Below are positions 32,767 to 44,720 of a stretch of DNA of 64,000 nucleotides, piece by piece (within the stretch, counting starts at the first letter, position 1; each line of letters begins with the position of its first letter). Made by a program: the position numbers and the translations under genes. The stretch lies in the NCBI GenBank assembly GCA_964017195.1, contig OZ024895.1:29196375-29260374 (forward strand). The letters are read 5' to 3'. The DNA comes from Siderastrea radians (taxonomy: Eukaryota; Cnidaria; Anthozoa; Scleractinia; Rhizangiidae). The notes under the pieces were generated by a model. The model was not told where the DNA came from. It did not search any database and saw only the letters and a program-made list of their open reading frames with translations.

Positions 32767-34933
32767 TTACTTGCACTGTGGACAGCCATAAAACACTGTT
32801 TGGCCTTCATCAGCTGATCTGGTCTGTCTGGTGGTGTACGTCATGCCCTCATGGCCACAGTTTGGACATTTTCTATCAACCTACAACCAGATAACAGTGG
32901 GAAATCAATAAATGTGAATTTGCTGGGGGCAGTAAAGAATTTTGTATTGAATGTATTATGAATGCAAGTTTAGGTGAACTGCAATATTATGTGGGTAACT
33001 ACACAGAAGATAATCATGGAACTGCAGAACCAGAATGTTGCATTTTTGGGGTTCCTTGCATTGTTAATCTTGACAGAAATACACATGTACATGGAGATTT
33101 GGTGTGCAACAAACAAATTGTAACCATTGAATGTTGTTTTGGGTATGGTATGATTTGTAGCAGCTTACTCTTCTATATTTTGGTGGACGCTGTCGAAAAA
33201 CGCACTTTTGATTTTCACTGTGTTGTTACATTCACTGGCACACAAATTTAAACAAGCCCAGATTACATGTACACGAGGGCTGACAATTGAAGCACTCAAC
33301 CCACCTACATATGTTTTACGACATATCTTCCGAGAATGTTGACATGGGAAAGATATTGCTCAAAATAAGGAGACCCATGCCTCCAATTATAGGCTTACAT
33401 GTACAAACATTTTGAGATCTACCACTACACCCAAAGTACATGTAAATGTATTAAAATGTTGCTATAATTCAGACACACAATTTTGCATCAAAGACTTGTA
33501 CTCTTGATCTTTACCATTGGCCCTATTGATTCATCAGCTTTTACTGGTTGTGTCTTTTCCTTTGCAACATTGAAAACTTTTCTTGAGTGAACTTCTATCC
33601 CTTCAAAGTCTGCAGGTGAAAGGAAAGAAATGTATGTTTATATAATACATAATGTAAGAGTATAGAAAAAGTAAACTGTATTTGAAGACCCTTGCGTGGC
33701 ACTTTTGAAGAACAGGAAACCTTGAATTCATAGTAAATCAGTGGTTTAAACCCAGGAGTCTCTCTAGTCTGTTTAGTGTGATCATCCAGGTGTTAAAACT
33801 GTTCATTAATCCCTGAAGTCCACAAGAGTGACCAACAACAATTTTCTTCTAACAATATCAATGTATAAACAAGAGAAAAGGTTATGAGAATTAACAAAAT
33901 GATCACCAAAGGTAAATTACTTTGATCTTTTAACAAATTCTCTCAACTGATACTTTTAAGGAAATGTAGGGAGATCAGTCTGGAGAATTTGTATGTGGAT
34001 ATTGGGGCTTAAAGGGTCGAAGCTGCTTTCAGTTTTCTTTATGGTGTTCTTCATATTATAATGTACTGTACAGTCTGTGAAAAGTTCTGTTTTTATATTA
34101 TAGTTAATTACACGTTTATCAACCTGCATTGCTGCTAACTGACTGCAACAGTGCATCTCCATTAACAACAGTTTTCATGTGCATGTATTCAAAGAATTTT
34201 AGAATTCATGTAGAGAAACTCTAATCAGCTACAAATCAGCAATCAATCATTCCAGAAAGACTGTCGCATATTGACTGATCTTGAATGAGAGTAGTTAGTG
34301 TATCATCAGTTGATGATAATTACATGATTCTACATCTCTAATTATTCTTGACCTGATAGGTCAATTAAGCCATGATATTAAAGGCTATGATTGGTTAGTT
34401 TTTATTCATTAAGTTTTTCTTTTATTTTCCACTTCTATGGTTAATCAAATTCTAGAAATATCAGTGCTCCCATCGTGTTCACTTTTTTCTTCCACAGCAC
34501 GTTATTGCATAGAAAAAATAATTAATTTTACAAGTATCATTTCCCCTTGATAACCACAAAGATGACGTAAAAAACATGATGCCCTTCTCTTTACATTAGT
34601 TTTTGGCTTATTGATTTTTAGTCGCTTATGCTTTAAGAGTGGATGATTATTCTTAAGTGCAGCCAGTTGTTGGAACGGAAAAACTACTAAATAATGCAAA
34701 CTCATGATGGAACGAACATTAACATTATTTTGTATTTAGTACACTCATGTATACGTTATGTGATGTTTTAAGTTTGCCTCAACACATTCAATGACAATCT
34801 TACCAGATGTATCCTTCTGAAAATTACAAAGACTACACGATACGACATCCTCTAGACCAGGGAGAGGAAGGATAGAGCCGCAGCTAGGACAGAAATCTGG
34901 ATCACACTTAAACGCTTCTACTTTGGTCGCCAT
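32767..34933 (-). CDS. POLR1H: RNA polymerase I subunit RPA12
   Basis: Exons 34933-34804, 33609-33515 and 32880-32767 join at clean GT/AG sites to give 112 residues. The N-terminal zinc ribbon is C15xxC18...C33xxC36 ([13 protein letters not shown]... CSLC). The C-terminal TFIIS-like ribbon is C80xxC83...C108xxC111, with the catalytic hairpin [10 protein letters not shown] at residues 94-103, whose Asp-Glu pair supports transcript cleavage. The protein is the small Pol I subunit for rRNA transcription in the nucleolus, assisting RNA cleavage and termination. The ATG has a good context (AAGATGGCG). Compared with the roughly 126-residue human protein it stops right after CPQCK, losing the short tail; the adjacent retroelement could have caused this. 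TTTATT at 32662 gives an AATAAA on this strand. Single-copy housekeeping gene. Confidence 0.95.
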
Positions 34934-37900
34934 CTTGAAGTATGTGGATAACCGCTGAAATTACCATACGGCGGCTCAAAGTAATTTACCTTTCACGTTA
35001 CCCGGACTCTTGCAATATTCCAATTTAAATGCGGAATTCCGCGAAAAAGAGGGAAAAATTTGTACCCCCCCCCCCAAAAAAAAATTAAATTACATAAAAA
35101 AAATTGTATCAAAACCATGCGACACTGAACTAGACTGCTAAAAGTCCCTTTCTTGATAGTCGTTTACTGAGCTTATACAGGAGTGAGTGAAGGAGCACAA
35201 CAAACTCGGCGAATATGACTGCGGCGAAAGGGACGAGGTGGGGCTGTTTTCCTCTCAGCCGGCCCCGGCTCAGTTCCCTTCCGATCAATCCTCAGGCGCT
35301 TACTCGCTCGCATGATTGGAAGCCCACTAGAATATGTACACAGGGACTGCTTTTGGCAGTCCAATACCACAATTACAACCTGCGTACCTTTAAATTCACT
35401 CACTTTTTTCGTGGTTCCCACCTTTTGCGCTATTCCTCCCTCCCTTTCCTCCTTCCTTCCTTCCATCCATCCATCCTTCTTCCCTTCCTTTATTAATTTT
35501 ATTTATATCCAAATATCAGGTAAAGCAATGCTGACAAATTGTTTTCTGTTATTCCCGCATCCTTGTACTTTTGAGAATCCCGCTTCCCCCTTCTCTTATC
35601 AACCCTTCCAGTCACTTCCTGCCCCCTTCCTCCCAAGGTTTCCACCCCTGTCCTCGCAAACACCACCCACTGATCAGTTGATAACCGCTTGCTCATACTC
35701 AAGGGCTGATGAAGCTGTCTATTGCGGACACGTAATACCACAGGTTGGCCGTTAACGAAATTGAGAACGTCTGATAATGCCGCCTTCCAAAGGGTCCAAA
35801 CCGAGAAGATAACTAGCACTTGGAAGGTTTGAAAAAACAAGCAAATCGGATTTCCTTCATTAGTTATTTACATCTTATCTATGTGCACAAGAAGCACGAA
35901 ATATAGTCCATTGCTTTTCCAAAACAAATTTCCCCAATTAGGTTTTTTAGTCATTAGGACAACTTTGACAAAACGTATAAATTATACCATGAGTAGAATG
36001 CATTTGGAGGAACGGGATTAAATATTTATCAACTAGGAGATACCAATGTATTTTCCATAGCCTGCGTAACTCGCGGTATTGTGTGCGTGCGGAAGGTAAC
36101 GTTTTGGCGGCGGAGCCACCATTGAGCGGCGTTAAGAAATTACTGCCGCGAACGACGTAAGCTGTATTTTTCATTTCCATTTTGGTTCATTGCACTGAAT
36201 TGCTCATTGCAGTTATCATAAATTAACTGAAGGATCCCAATTATGTTGTAATGGTTCAGTTTCAAGTTATATGTTGCTAAATGCTTTCAAATGAACGAAT
36301 AAATGAAAATTGGCTCAAGCAACGGCTTCATTCATACACTACTCCGACTTTAACGCAGAAAATAAAATGTCAATAAAACAGGAAATGGCTCAACTTTCTA
36401 GCAAAGCTGCACATAAATTAGTTAAAGTAAAAGTTCAATGAAAGATGAATACTCAATCTGAAATATAAATGCAATGTAAAATATAAGTACAATGTAAGAT
36501 GGAAACGAATCGATTTGAAATGTTTGAGTAAGAATTTCCTGCATTGAGTATTAATTAAGAGTTTTTTTTGGCAAAACTACATTCCCATTGTGGGACACCT
36601 GTCCAGTTTCAAATGTATTGCTTTCTCTTTTCCATTAAAGAAAAATGAAGTACTCCCACTGTTTACCTACGGACACTGGACTTTGTGGGACATTATTTGT
36701 ACTTCGGCTGAAGCCTTTTAACAGTAGATGAAATCGTCATGATACAGGAGATAGCACAAATTTCAAGTTCACATCTCAATTTTTAATAAAATTCATTTTT
36801 ATAGTTTGTTTTGTTTATTTCATGGCTTGAGATTGTGATTGCTTGTAAATGTTAGAATCATTTCATCAACTACTTGGCTTTTTCTAGCGATTTGTTATTT
36901 TATATGCTCCGTGATCTATTGTATTTAGGATTTAGCAATAAAATATCAGAACTTGAATGCAACCGTACCTTACAAACTTATTTTGGGCGATCGTGACACT
37001 TTATCTTGGAACAGAGCCTTCATGAATGTCCTTTTTATTAACATTAGCATTTCCAGCCCAGGAGTTTTATTTTATCTTATAGTTTATAAAGGAAACTGAA
37101 GGGATTTAAGTTTGCTGATCCGGCTGTGAAACAGGAAACTGAAACAGCCCTCCATCGTGGCTTTCGTTTGTGTTGCAGCAGATTTTGATTTTGACGAATG
37201 GGCGTAAATGCTGTTAATAAAAAAGTGTTATTAGTTTTTCTCTGTGTTTACCTACCGGTGATGGTGTCAGCCACAAATATTCGCATTCTCGTTATTGCTG
37301 ACAGTCCACCGCGCACTAAGTAAATGATCGTGTAATTAAGAATAATCCACTACAGTAGAATATTACCTTCTTTGATGCCTTCTATTCAAGCTGCGAGGTG
37401 AAAGGAAGTTCAACACTCAGGCGGTAAGAATGTTAGTAACTTTAATGTCGGCCGATTTTAACTTTTCTTTGGCTTATAATCACAACAACGTTGTTTTTAT
37501 GAAAGAAAAGAGATCATAAGAAAAAGAAAAAGATAGTGATATGACGAATAGAATAATATGATATAGTTTCATACTCTTATATATCGACTCAGTTTTCAAT
37601 GCCGTGGTAGTAACTTTAAGTTGTATTTTTATCTTAAGAATAGAAAATGTTGCTCATACTCAGAGGTATTTTTTTGTTGCTGCAAATTGTAACTTCAATA
37701 CTGAGAATTCTGAGTGAAAGACTGCTGGATGAAAAATTGGTCTTTGCAGTTGTAAACAGGATTGTTGATGAAGCCGTTGCAAAACGCCGAACGTAATTTT
37801 CCAATTTTTCCGTTGTAACTAATAAGGATGGGAGTCCCATCAAAACATGTTTTATCGATTAAAAACTGTCGTTGCCTTAAGTTCACATTCTAAACCATGC

Positions 37901-38401
37901 CGATGACAATTAGGAATAAAACAAGTGCTGCGATGAACTGAAACAAACTGGATCGTTTTAAATTCAATGAGGAAAGCCCAAGATGATAAAGTTTGATCAG
38001 AAAGTGTACTGTCTGCTTCAACCTATTTATTAATAACCTCAATCGGTTTTGGCCAGTTCATTAATGTGTCCCAATTGCGATAGAACATTTCTCCGACCGT
38101 GGGTTGAAGACAGCAATATTGAAATTCTGGGCTGTTTTCAGCAAGTTCAGGGTTGATGGGAAGGTTGAATGTGTCCCGAATTAAACACAATAAACCCAAC
38201 CAACCCAACCAAGCAAAAACGGATATTGTCGAAAGAACATTTGTCTCCTACGCAGCCGTTTTTAGTGGCGTCACGCAACGCTCCGCCCACGTAGTTTGCG
38301 CGCGCCCAACTGGCTGTGTAGCTTAGCCATTTTGGCTGAGGTTAGACTAGTGTATATTTCATGCATCTTTTTTTTTCCTAGGTGAAGAGAGAATTGAAGT
38401 G
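34934..38401. other. intergenic; CpG-richer at both ends
   Basis: No gene is convincingly visible. A C-run/A-run junction lies at about 35065-35090 and TCC/CCAT-rich simple sequence at about 35430-35490. The minus frames at 35499-35840, 35947-36180 and 37695-37886 lack domains. The last 140 bases form the probable promoter/5' UTR region of the class C receptor, including a CCTACGCAGCCGTTTTT block that also occurs near 29213. Confidence 0.5.
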
Positions 38402-41089
38402 ATGGGGAAAACAGCGATATTCTTTTCTGCTATTGCTTTCTTTGTGATGAGTCTCAATGGGGATACTGGACAGAACCGATCCTATCAACCCGGCGATGTT
38501 ACACTTGGAGGCCTTTTCTTACTGCACTACTCAACGGAGGGTGCTAAATGTGGCGAGTTTTTCCCAATAGGACTTGGTCACGTGGAGGCAATGATTTTCG
38601 CTATTAACAAAATCAATGAAAGTCCCAAACTACTTCCAAACGTGACTCTAGGATACGACATTCGGGACTATTGTGAAAGCACTGCAAAGGCGATGGAGCA
38701 CACGTATGATTTTGTCCGAAGAAACGATATTGCTTTCAACTCAAAAAGCAACAGCTGTTCGTGTGCGAGCGACAGAAACCGAACGCATAGCGAAGGGACC
38801 CCGATAATGGCAGTGATTGGTCCGACAGATTCTGGAAGTGCTGTTGTTGTTGGGAGTCTTTTGAAAGTAGCCGGAATTCCAGTCATAAGTCACTCGGCAA
38901 CAAGCAACGAGTTAAGCTCGCCCCAATTCCGTCACTTTTTCCGTACTGCACCTCCAGACGGGCAACAGGCAAAAGCAATGGCTGATATTATTGAGTACTT
39001 TCACTGGAGCTTTGTAGCTGTCGTAGCCATGGATGATTCATATGGTCGAAATGGAGTGTGGAAGTTGGAAACAGAAGCTGAAAATAGAAAAACCTTTTGC
39101 ATTGCTTTTTCGGAATATATTCCACGCCAAGAGTACGGTGCAAAGGTGATAAAAATTGTGAGTAAAATAAAAAGCTATCCAAACGTCCGAGTGGTACTGA
39201 TATGGCTTTTCGGTGGTTACGGGCGGCGTTTTCTAAAGGAAGCAGTTAAGCAGAAGCTGGATGACCGCACATGGATTCTGAGCGATGCTTTGGCAACAGA
39301 AGATGATGTATTTGTGGGATTGGAAGATACGGAACAAAAAATGCTACATGGTTCACTCGGCGTTCAGCCGAGACATTTAGAAAATAAGGATTTTGAGAAG
39401 TTCTTACTTGAACAAATGACCAAGTCATCCAAAAATTACGGAGTTCCCTGGTGGGAAGAGTTTGTGCGAAACCAAGACCAACTTAACTGTTCCTCATCAT
39501 CGGAGGTTACAAAAAGGAGTGGTTGCAAGGAATTGCTACTTCGTTCAATCTATGATACCTATATTCCATATGTCATTGATGCTGTTTATGCTGTTGCCCA
39601 TGCCCTGCATCGCATAAAAACCTGTCCTGCATCCAAGTCTACAACTCCTCGAGGAGAGCGTCTTGAAGTACACCATTTAGTAGATCCGAAAGAAGTTGAG
39701 CGGTACCTACGCAGAGTCAACTTTGAAGGACTGACTGGAAGGGTTAGCTTTGATGTTTTTGGAGATCCAGTTTCGTCATCCTATGACATCATCCATTTTC
39801 AACGCAGCAATGCTGTCGTAGGTCAAAGTCGTCTTGTAAAGCTTGTTATTGGCTCGTGGGAAAATGGCAGAGGACCACAGCTCCAGTTGAATTACACAAG
39901 CATTAAATGGAACACACGGACAAGTCAAACAGTTGCTACTCCAAGATCGTTCTGCCACGAGGACTGTCCCCCAGGAACTTTTCAGTCAGTAACAACGCCT
40001 TGTTGCTGGGAGTGTATAAAATGTCCGGCTGGAACTTTGAGTACCCAAGTAAATAGTGTTAACTGTACCGAATGCCCTCAAGGGCAAATGCCCGATGAAG
40101 GAAGATCAAAATGCTTGGACCTTCCCGAAGTTGAGTTGATGTGGTCAAGCGTAACATCTGTTCTCGTCATCCTGTTTGGAAGTGTTGGTCTTGCACTTGT
40201 GATCATTTTCAGTGCTATCCTTTACAAGTATCGTGGAACACCTTTGGTAAAAGTGGCAAATCGCGAATTGAGTCTCATTCTTATGATAACAATCGCCTTG
40301 TCTTTCTCTGTATCCATTTTAACTCTTGCAAAACCGACTAACTTAATGTGCAGTTTGGGAGTGTGCTGGCGTTCTACAGTGCTAGTTACTTTCATCTCCA
40401 TCCTGACACTTAAAACCATGAAAATACTTAGTGCTTTTCGAATAAATGTGATCGCAGAAAGGTTCAAGCAGTTCATTTTAACAACTAAAAGCCAGACATT
40501 GCTTGTTCTGACTCTTAACTCTGTGCAAGTTCTACTTCTCTTGCTGTGGATTATTTTGGACCCTCCACGTCAGCAACGAACTATACAATCATTAGCCGGT
40601 AGAATTTCCTTGTCGTGTTCTCTGTATCAGTCATCAGTTGGACGGACTTTTCAAATCTCCATTGCTGCTTACACATCACTTCTGGCAGTCGTTTGCACTT
40701 TTTATGCTTTCAAAGCAAGAACACTGCCAGAAAACTTCAACGAAGCTCGATATATTGCCTTTTCTATGTATATTTTGTTGCTTTCTTGTGTTGCTTATTA
40801 TCCACTTGATATTGGCCTCACGGGATCTTCTGCAACGAACTTGATATGTGCCATCACTCTTTTGAGCTCATACGGACTGCTAGCCTGCATGTTTGGCCCA
40901 AAGATTTACGTGATTCTACGTCAACCTGAACAAAACACACGTGAAGCTGTGAGCTCGCAAGTTTCCGAATACTCTTTTAGCAGCAGCCAAAAAGGAAAAA
41001 TAAACGTTGCACCGATACGTTCGGACGCGACAATAAGCCAAGACTGCCTGCGTAAGGATTTTGTTTCAGTTTGTAGTGTGACCAGCTAA
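38402..41089 (+). CDS. class C GPCR (mGluR/CaSR-type), single coding exon
   Basis: This 895-residue frame begins at ATG 38402; the codon just before it is GTG, and CCTAG at about 38380 looks like a 5' UTR splice acceptor. Order: signal peptide (residues 1 to about 23), Venus-flytrap ligand-binding domain (about 35-470, with SHSATSNELSS in the ligand-binding hinge region and DDSYGRNGV), nine-cysteine NCD3G linker (about 518-575: CHEDCPPGTFQ... CCWECIKCPAGT), then seven membrane helices (about 582-845) and a 50-residue Ser-rich tail. This is the full class C architecture of obligate dimeric cell-surface receptors for amino acids or cations. There are no introns, unlike vertebrate mGluR genes, and a relic of the same family lies at 56.1 kb. 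Ligand not predictable; the residues fit an amino-acid-type pocket only loosely. Confidence 0.95.
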   Translation: MGKTAIFFSAIAFFVMSLNGDTGQNRSYQPGDVTLGGLFLLHYSTEGAKCGEFFPIGLGHVEAMIFAINKINESPKLLPNVTLGYDIRDYCESTAKAMEHTYDFVRRNDIAFNSKSNSCSCASDRNRTHSEGTPIMAVIGPTDSGSAVVVGSLLKVAGIPVISHSATSNELSSPQFRHFFRTAPPDGQQAKAMADIIEYFHWSFVAVVAMDDSYGRNGVWKLETEAENRKTFCIAFSEYIPRQEYGAKVIKIVSKIKSYPNVRVVLIWLFGGYGRRFLKEAVKQKLDDRTWILSDALATEDDVFVGLEDTEQKMLHGSLGVQPRHLENKDFEKFLLEQMTKSSKNYGVPWWEEFVRNQDQLNCSSSSEVTKRSGCKELLLRSIYDTYIPYVIDAVYAVAHALHRIKTCPASKSTTPRGERLEVHHLVDPKEVERYLRRVNFEGLTGRVSFDVFGDPVSSSYDIIHFQRSNAVVGQSRLVKLVIGSWENGRGPQLQLNYTSIKWNTRTSQTVATPRSFCHEDCPPGTFQSVTTPCCWECIKCPAGTLSTQVNSVNCTECPQGQMPDEGRSKCLDLPEVELMWSSVTSVLVILFGSVGLALVIIFSAILYKYRGTPLVKVANRELSLILMITIALSFSVSILTLAKPTNLMCSLGVCWRSTVLVTFISILTLKTMKILSAFRINVIAERFKQFILTTKSQTLLVLTLNSVQVLLLLLWIILDPPRQQRTIQSLAGRISLSCSLYQSSVGRTFQISIAAYTSLLAVVCTFYAFKARTLPENFNEARYIAFSMYILLLSCVAYYPLDIGLTGSSATNLICAITLLSSYGLLACMFGPKIYVILRQPEQNTREAVSSQVSEYSFSSSQKGKINVAPIRSDATISQDCLRKDFVSVCSVTS

Positions 41090-41096
41090 GGATAAG

Positions 41097-41148
41097 AGAA
41101 AAAAAGAAGGGAGGAAGGAAAGAAAGAAAAAAGAAAGGAAGAAAGAAA

Positions 41149-41190
<42 letters not shown>

Positions 41191-41198
41191 AGGAAATA

Positions 41199-41229
<31 letters not shown>

Positions 41230-41326
41230 CATCCATGTATGCCTGAACAAATGAACAGACGAACAAACCAACGGATAGATAAGTGAATGAATGAATGAAT
41301 GAATGAATGAATGAATGAATGCATGC
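41097..41326. repeat. GAAA-type and GAAT-type microsatellites
   Basis: A GAAA/GGAA purine array fills about 41097-41231, starting 8 bases after the receptor stop codon, and an (AATG)n array with ATGC variants fills about 41283-41345. The F/L/S-rich minus-strand frames here are artefacts. Confidence 0.95.
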
Positions 41327-41689
41327 ATGTGCATGCGTGCATGAGTGAGTGAATGAGTGAATTCACCCATGGTCCCAGGATAGTCATGGAACTTCGCACA
41401 TCAAATGAGTTTATAGGAGAAATGCAAACTTCTGAGATGTAAACAATCGTTAAAAAATAGAAGATCTGCTAATTTCGTTCACCGTTATGTCATAATAGGA
41501 GAATCATGACGGGTGAATCTTAGCTGGCGAATCATAATTGCAAAAACCTGTTCTACACACGGCAGTGAAATAAGCTGCAAGTCTCCTCATTGATCGTTAA
41601 GGAGTGAGTGATGTTTATAAATCCCCCAAAAGGGAAATGTCATTCGCATGATCTGAGGCGACAAAACTGTTGCTATGACAACATCGCAA

Positions 41690-42240
41690 TATCACAGGAT
41701 CACAGGATCTTTGAGGACCGTCTCAAAGTTCTCAAAGACACACCAAAGATCCTTAAAAGGAACGATCTTTCAGTGAACTTTGGATATCTTTGAAAAAGAT
41801 CTTTAATTAAAAAAAAAATTCCTTCAATTGCCAGATCCAGCAAAACTAGTACTGAAGGATCTTGTTTAAGAGAATAAATCTCCTACAAGACGAAGACAAC
41901 TTGACAAAGTGGTTCTTTCGTTTATTTCGTCTTCTTGGTTTAACAACTCATGATACAATTCTGTTTATAAAAAGCCCTCTTACAAGAATTCTGGTGTGTA
42001 ATACATTTATAGTTACTGTCTGGGGAAGTATGGACTAAACTGTCAATTTTCGTCGATTTCTAACTTTGGTAACTTAGGCTATTAAAAGATCTTTAAGAGG
42101 TTCTAGCAAAGATCTTTGAAACGATCTTTCAATGCAAGGTCCACAAGAATCTGTAATTAAAAAGGTCTTCAAAAGATCGACCATTAAATGGTATCGCCGG
42201 TTTTACAAGGATCTCAGTCAAAAAGATCAGAAAAAGCCTC
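41690..42240. repeat. AAAGATCTTT-rich repeat cluster
   Basis: Many imperfect copies of the palindrome AAAGATCTTT and of GATCTTTGA/GATCCTTAAA occur through about 550 bases, interrupted by ordinary sequence between 41830 and 42060. They occur in both orientations and without a fixed period. No coding frame is meaningful here. Confidence 0.6.
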
Positions 42241-42549
42241 ATAACCTCAGGCCAGAAATTCTTGTTCTACGGATACCAGTTAGCCCTAAGGATTCATAGG
42301 AAAACAGTCATTAAAATTAATGGGATCTGCTGTCCGTCTTCAAGAAAATAGCGTTCCTTGCAAATAAAATAGACCTTTTTGTGTTGGACTAAAATTCAGA
42401 CAATGCTGAATACAAGTCTCGGGACAGAAACTACTTTTTTCCAATTTATTTTCCAGCACTAAGGAAATACTGCTTCCTAGACACGCTTGCACGACAGACA
42501 TGGACATTTAGTTAAAGTCACAATCTTGTCGTATTTCGCATACTCAGTA

Positions 42550-42990
42550 CGTTTATTGCTTTAAAAAGCTAAAAGACGTATTGGAATCAAAGGAAACCCT
42601 AAAGCTATGGTTAAGCTTTGTAATAAATTACTCTTTAAGCTTTGTAATAAACTACTCTGCTAGTTTTTCTAGTTTTATACATAAGTGTCTTGCTAACGAT
42701 GGCCAGGACCTCGGAAATGGAATGCCACTTGAAGAAAAAAAAAATTCAAAAAATGAGTCACGAATTGGAATTAGGGCTAAAAAACTATTTTGGTTTGTTT
42801 TGCCTTTGAAAAAATCACTTATTTTCCTCTCTGTGTTCTAGGAGGAACTCGTGCAAGAGAAAAGGTGTTTAATTTTATTTCCAATGCAGTTTGGGCGCAA
42901 AAACGTAGAAATTGTTTGACAAAACCCTTCCACATGTTCCAAGTGCACAAAACCCAACTTATTCCGAAAGCACTTTATGTAAGCAAGCTG
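42550..42990 (+). repeat. dispersed repeat, copy 2
   Basis: It shares ordered blocks with 18285-18660, starting CTTTAAAAAGCTAAAAGACG, with a downstream block CCTTTGAAAAAATCAC and then AGAGAAAAGGTGTTTAATTTTATTTC. It also holds a short internal tandem (AAGCTTTGTAATAAAYTACTCT twice, about 42612-42655). It lies just beyond the 3' end of the P450 pseudogene. Confidence 0.6.
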
Positions 42991-44579
42991 GATTCCCTTA
43001 AATTAAACCCACCTAAAAAATGAACTCTTTAATAGCATAGTGACAGCTAACGGTGATTGTAAAATTAACAGCGTGATTTCAATAGAAGATTAATCCCACC
43101 ATCAATTACAAGACCAGTGTTCGATTTAATACGGCGCGGGATGACTGTATCAGCCGCCACTTCCAGCTTGTATTTTTCCAAAATTCTTGTCTTTGGTTGA
43201 GAGGTTTTTGTCCCAAGCGAGATTTTTTTTCGTGTGAGTCATGTCTAACAAAACTCAAATTTAAAGGTCCTTAAAAAGGTAGGTCCAAAATTTTCCAAGT
43301 TGAAACAACGATGATAAAGAGATGATGAATTGACTAGAGCAATTACCATATCCCAGTTTTGGAATGTGTTAGGAAACTTTGAGAAGTAAAAAAACGCATT
43401 GGCGAATTCGAAACGATTTTAAATTTTCAGATTTTTCTACTCACTTGCTGGATAAAGTCGAAGCGTCTCCGCTATCACCATATCAAGAAAAGGCATTTCA
43501 TCGAACGTCTCATAGGATGGCATTTCCTGCGCTTCAGTCGACACACTATCGATCTCTTGCATTAGTTTTTCCTGCACTTCAGGGTCCATAGCCAGGTAGA
43601 AGCAAGTCAAAGAAACTGACAGTCACACTTGTTGGAACGTACCAGCTTCTAAGAAGCCGACGATCTGGGCAGCAACTTCATCATCAGTGAGTTTTTTGCA
43701 ATCTTGCGTGTTGGCCTTTAGTATTACCTGCAATAAGTCCTAAAGCAAAAGAACGAGGATGAGAACAAAAGCCTCCACGACTCATTGTCTTGTGGTTTGA
43801 AGCCGATTCTTGTGTGTTTGAGAACAGCTTAGAACTGCAACCAATCGATGGTAGTTCAAACTCTTTTTTGGTCTCTCCATCGTCAACACACTCGCGTGGG
43901 CTTTCACGCTAGTACATTTCACGGTTCCACACTCATTTTGGAAAAGAAAATGCAGGGCCTTATAATATGCATCCCCCTACCTCTCTAACCCCTCCCTCGC
44001 TTGTGTTCCGCCAAACGTAAGTGGGGAGGGGTGGGGAAAGGGGGTTGCATCAACTCATAGGCCGGGACACTCCCTAGAGAGCGGTCATTAATTATTGGGG
44101 GGGGGGGGGGGGGAGGGCCGGTAAAATTTCACAAAGGAAGGCCCAAAAATATTAACCCTCCCTCAAATTAATGTAGAATTAAGGGAGCTCAATCTCTTGT
44201 CACTCATGGTACTTCAAAGAGGAGTTTTTAGCCTCATCATCAGCACAAAAGCTACGTTCAGCAGTGCATGTTGAGACAGGATACGTCAACAGTGTTACAA
44301 GCACAACATATACTATGGGATAAAACTGAGGGTTTGCGTGGTCAAGAGTCTCAACCAAAGTCTTTGGCCTTAGGGAGCGGTCATTAATTATTGGGGGGGG
44401 GAGGGCCGGTAAAATTTCACAAAGGAGGGCCCAAAAATATTAACCCTCCCTCAAATTAAGGTCAAAAAATCTTGGCCCTCCACACAACATCAGCCCAAAC
44501 AATTGCGACCCTCCCCCAAAATGGGATTGGTCGCTATTCGATTTGTTCTAACATGGAAGTCAATTTGAACACTTGAACA

Positions 44580-44720
44580 ATAATAATAATAATAATAATA
44601 AAAACTTTATTTAACGAGGGTGGCACGAAATAGTGCGAAGCACTTATAAACTTGTGGCCCTCCTAACTTACTAAGATATTTACAATGAATTATCAAAAAA
44701 AATATTTACAATGAGTTATA
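44580..44720 (-). mobile_element. retroelement fragment with (AAT)n tail
   Basis: An (AAT)n array at about 44580-44600 is followed by AAAACTTTATTTAACGAGGG, the same core found inverted at 32700-32730. It lies in the segment unique to the inner element, so a retroelement probably inserted there. Confidence 0.6.

Noticed and set aside
35499..35840. 113-codon minus-strand frame and overlapping plus-strand frames
   Set aside because: The plus frames include TCC/CCAT simple sequence; no domain, splice site or start context supports any of them.
37634..37886. Two overlapping minus-strand frames of about 65 codons
   Set aside because: No recognisable domain, no acceptor or donor, AT-rich surroundings.
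41066..41399. Long minus-strand frames rich in Phe/Leu/Ser after the class C receptor
   Set aside because: They are translations of GAAA/GGAA microsatellite DNA; no other coding evidence.
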